From Acidobacteriota bacterium (GTDB lineage Bacteria > Acidobacteriota > Blastocatellia > Pyrinomonadales > Pyrinomonadaceae): a DNA stretch of 7,072 nucleotides. The DNA is taken from assembly GCA_029862725.1 (NCBI GenBank), contig JAOTWT010000150.1, positions 1 through 7,072 on the forward strand. The letters run 5' to 3'. A model generated the notes under the pieces. The model was given only the letters and a program-made list of their open reading frames with translations. It made no database searches and was not told the DNA's origin. This document shows positions 5,888 through 7,072 of this stretch, one piece after another (position 1 is the first letter of the stretch; every line of letters starts with the position of its first letter). The position numbers were made by a program, and so were the translations under genes.

Positions 5888-6343
5888 CTATACGCGTCGC
5901 TTCATAAAAACGCTGTTTGAATCCTCGATGTAACCCTCGAACGGCCCGCAGAATTCGAAGCCAAAGCGAAGATATAGCTTTTGCGCGGGGATATAGGCAT
6001 CCATCGAACCCGTCTCAAGAAAAAGAGTCGTGTAGCCGCGCTTCCTCGCGACTTCGATGATGTGTTCGAGTATTTTTGCGGCAACACCCTTCCGTAGATG
6101 CGCTTCGGCGGTCCGCATGGATTTGATTTCGCCATGTCGCTCGTTTAATTCCTTTAGTGCCCCGCAACCGATGAGTTCAGTGCCGTCCCAACAGCTCCAA
6201 AACGTTATTTCTTTTGATTTCAACGACTCGAGACCGAGCGCATGCACGCTTTCCGGAGGTGAGTGTTCGTAAGCGTGTTTGAGATGGACCGTGAGGAGTT
6301 CGGCAATCTCCGGCCCTTCAAGATTGTCTTCAATGATTTTCAT
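5888..6343 (-). CDS. GNAT-family N-acetyltransferase, YsnE-like
   Basis: A 151-residue single GNAT domain, which moves acetyl from acetyl-CoA to an amine. A SPPESVHALGLESL segment (28-41) is followed by ITFWSCWDGTELIGCGALKEL (46-66). Motif A is GEIKSMRTAEAHLRKGVAAKIL (71-92), with the pyrophosphate-binding R-K-G-V-A. Then come LETGSM (109-114), LYLRFGFEFCGPF (123-135) and the C-terminal DSNSVFMKR. From memory of the family this closely resembles Bacillus YsnE-type acetyltransferases. The substrate is not readable from sequence, so no symbol is given. The ATG has no Shine-Dalgarno and no convincing promoter was found in the 60 bases upstream. It ends 92 bp from the ppk2 stop in convergent orientation, and no strong terminator is visible there. 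Confidence 0.9.
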   Translation of the reverse strand: MKIIEDNLEGPEIAELLTVHLKHAYEHSPPESVHALGLESLKSKEITFWSCWDGTELIGCGALKELNERHGEIKSMRTAEAHLRKGVAAKILEHIIEVARKRGYTTLFLETGSMDAYIPAQKLYLRFGFEFCGPFEGYIEDSNSVFMKRRV

Positions 6344-6547
6344 TGCGAAGCTTGGCGTCGTACGAATTCGCTCTTGTTTTGTGGCTTTGCCACGGCGCGG
6401 TGGGACTTTGGATCACCGCCGGGTTATCAGTTAAATTTGTAAGGCGCCGCTTTGAGCTCAGGCGCGGCCTCAAAAAACTGGATAATCACTTGCGTAAAGG
6501 CAAAGCCGCGATTCGCTGCCTCTCTCTCTCGCTCTTCCGCATTCCCT
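6344..6547. other. Non-coding gap with small inverted repeats
   Basis: No convincing gene lies between the SurA-like stop and the GNAT start. Perfect small hairpins occur at 6381-6393 (GTGGC-TTT-GCCAC) and at 6397-6402/6414-6419 (GCGGTG/CACCGC, 11-nt loop). The 9-mer GGCTTTGCC of the first recurs inverted as GGCAAAGCC at 6499-6507. None is followed by a T-tract on either strand. A 74-codon plus-strand frame here lacks coding features. Confidence 0.5.
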
Positions 6548-7072
6548 TCAGACCTCACTCAAAATAACGATCTCAGCCCTGTTTCGCGCATTGTCGAGAA
6601 AAGACTCGATGTCGCTTGCCACCCTTTCCTCGACAAGGATCTGGTTGATGCGGACCCGTACATCCTCAATGTCCGGGACGACGATGCCGGGGTTTCTCCT
6701 CTTGAAATCGGGGACAAAAACGTCGTCATAATAGACTTTTTCGGCATCCGGTGTTATGACCACAAACGAGCGAAAACGGAAGTCCAGGTATCTCTCGATG
6801 GAAATTCTCTGGCTTATCAGCCGCTGGAAATTTTCATCGTCAACCGAGGAAAAACCGACCGACTTGAGTCTCTCAACAAATTCCCGGCTTGTCGAAAACC
6901 CCGCAAGGATACGGTTGATTTCACTCTTAATGTCGTCTTCCGTCGGTTCCGCACTCGGCAGGCGTTCGGCTTCCAAAGCGATCAATCTCTGACGAATTAC
7001 GAGTTGAAGCGCCCGATTCAGATCATCGGAACTCGCCGGTGTCAGCTCGACCCCGGGTGCCAATGCCAATTG
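6548..7072 (-). CDS. SurA N-terminal-domain-like protein, 5' end outside the window
   Basis: The visible 174 residues are the C-terminal part of a protein whose frame stays open to the window edge (the last codon read is CAA, Gln). An apparent start at 7069 is a TTG inside the frame and is not trusted. The region is mostly helical and charged: LNRALQLVIRQRLIALEAERL, then PTEDDIKSEINRILAGF, SREFVERLKSVGF, and RISIERYLDFRFRSFVVITPDAEKVYYDDVFVPDFKRR. It closes with ARNRAEIVILSEV and a TGA. This order fits the chaperone domain of SurA/PpiC-type periplasmic folding factors: a helix bundle, an FRSFV-x-ITPDAE..YY turn and a final beta strand. No parvulin isomerase domain follows, so it may be a chaperone-only member. 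A signal peptide, if any, is beyond the edge. Confidence 0.65.
   Translation of the reverse strand, partial: QLALAPGVELTPASSDDLNRALQLVIRQRLIALEAERLPSAEPTEDDIKSEINRILAGFSTSREFVERLKSVGFSSVDDENFQRLISQRISIERYLDFRFRSFVVITPDAEKVYYDDVFVPDFKRRNPGIVVPDIEDVRVRINQILVEERVASDIESFLDNARNRAEIVILSEV

Noticed and set aside
6381..6419. Terminator hairpins after the SurA-like gene
   Set aside because: The stems are real but neither is followed by a T-rich run in the minus direction, so intrinsic termination is not supported.
6343..6567. 74-codon plus-strand open frame between GNAT and the SurA-like gene
   Set aside because: No Shine-Dalgarno, no domain pattern, covers small inverted repeats and a CT-rich run, and overlaps the end of the SurA-like gene.

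Overview
The window is about 7.1 kb of bacterial chromosome with mid-range GC. It carries housekeeping and stress genes, with no phage, transposon or RNA-gene signature. The gene set is folate/FAD-dependent TrmFO, an HslV start, a BshA-type bacillithiol glycosyltransferase, a class III-like PPK2, a secreted sorbosone/glucose-dehydrogenase-like protein and a SurA-like protein. Together with heptamer-type intergenic repeats, this would fit an Acidobacteriota-like bacterium (Blastocatellia-like). That placement is an inference from gene content and should be held loosely.

Layout, left to right. The minus-strand pair trmFO (17-1360) and hslV (only its first 20 bases, at 20-1) overlaps by ATGA. 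Upstream of trmFO is a decayed 7-bp repeat array that carries a candidate promoter, and beyond it an intrinsic terminator (1500-1530) that closes the next gene. Also on the minus strand are a small secreted lipocalin-like protein (1570-2115), then an apparent transcription unit in the order 4720 to 2211: GSDH-like dehydrogenase, bshA, and an overlapping 40-residue membrane protein. A 205-bp divergent intergenic region (4721-4925) holds two identical 28-bp hairpin repeats among CAGTTTTC-type heptads and ends in a strong-looking promoter for plus-strand ppk2 (4926-5795). Convergent to ppk2 is a GNAT acetyltransferase (5888-6343, minus). The window closes with the 3' part of a SurA-N-like gene (6548-7072, minus).

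The most notable signal is in the starts. trmFO and ppk2, which both begin transcription units, lack a Shine-Dalgarno sequence. Each has a sigma70-like promoter with the same geometry: a -35 box, an 18-nt spacer, a -10 box, then 7 nt to the ATG. That geometry predicts leaderless mRNAs. Genes inside units (hslV, the 40-residue protein) and the secreted protein instead have clear GGAGG/GAGG sites. At trmFO the promoter spacer itself is built of perfect 7-bp tandem repeats, so a change in copy number would reset the promoter spacing.

Functionally, TrmFO modifies tRNA, HslV is a stress protease, BshA starts bacillithiol synthesis and PPK2 phosphorylates nucleotides from polyphosphate. This is a maintenance neighbourhood. 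No new multi-gene defence or metabolic system is supported by this sequence.
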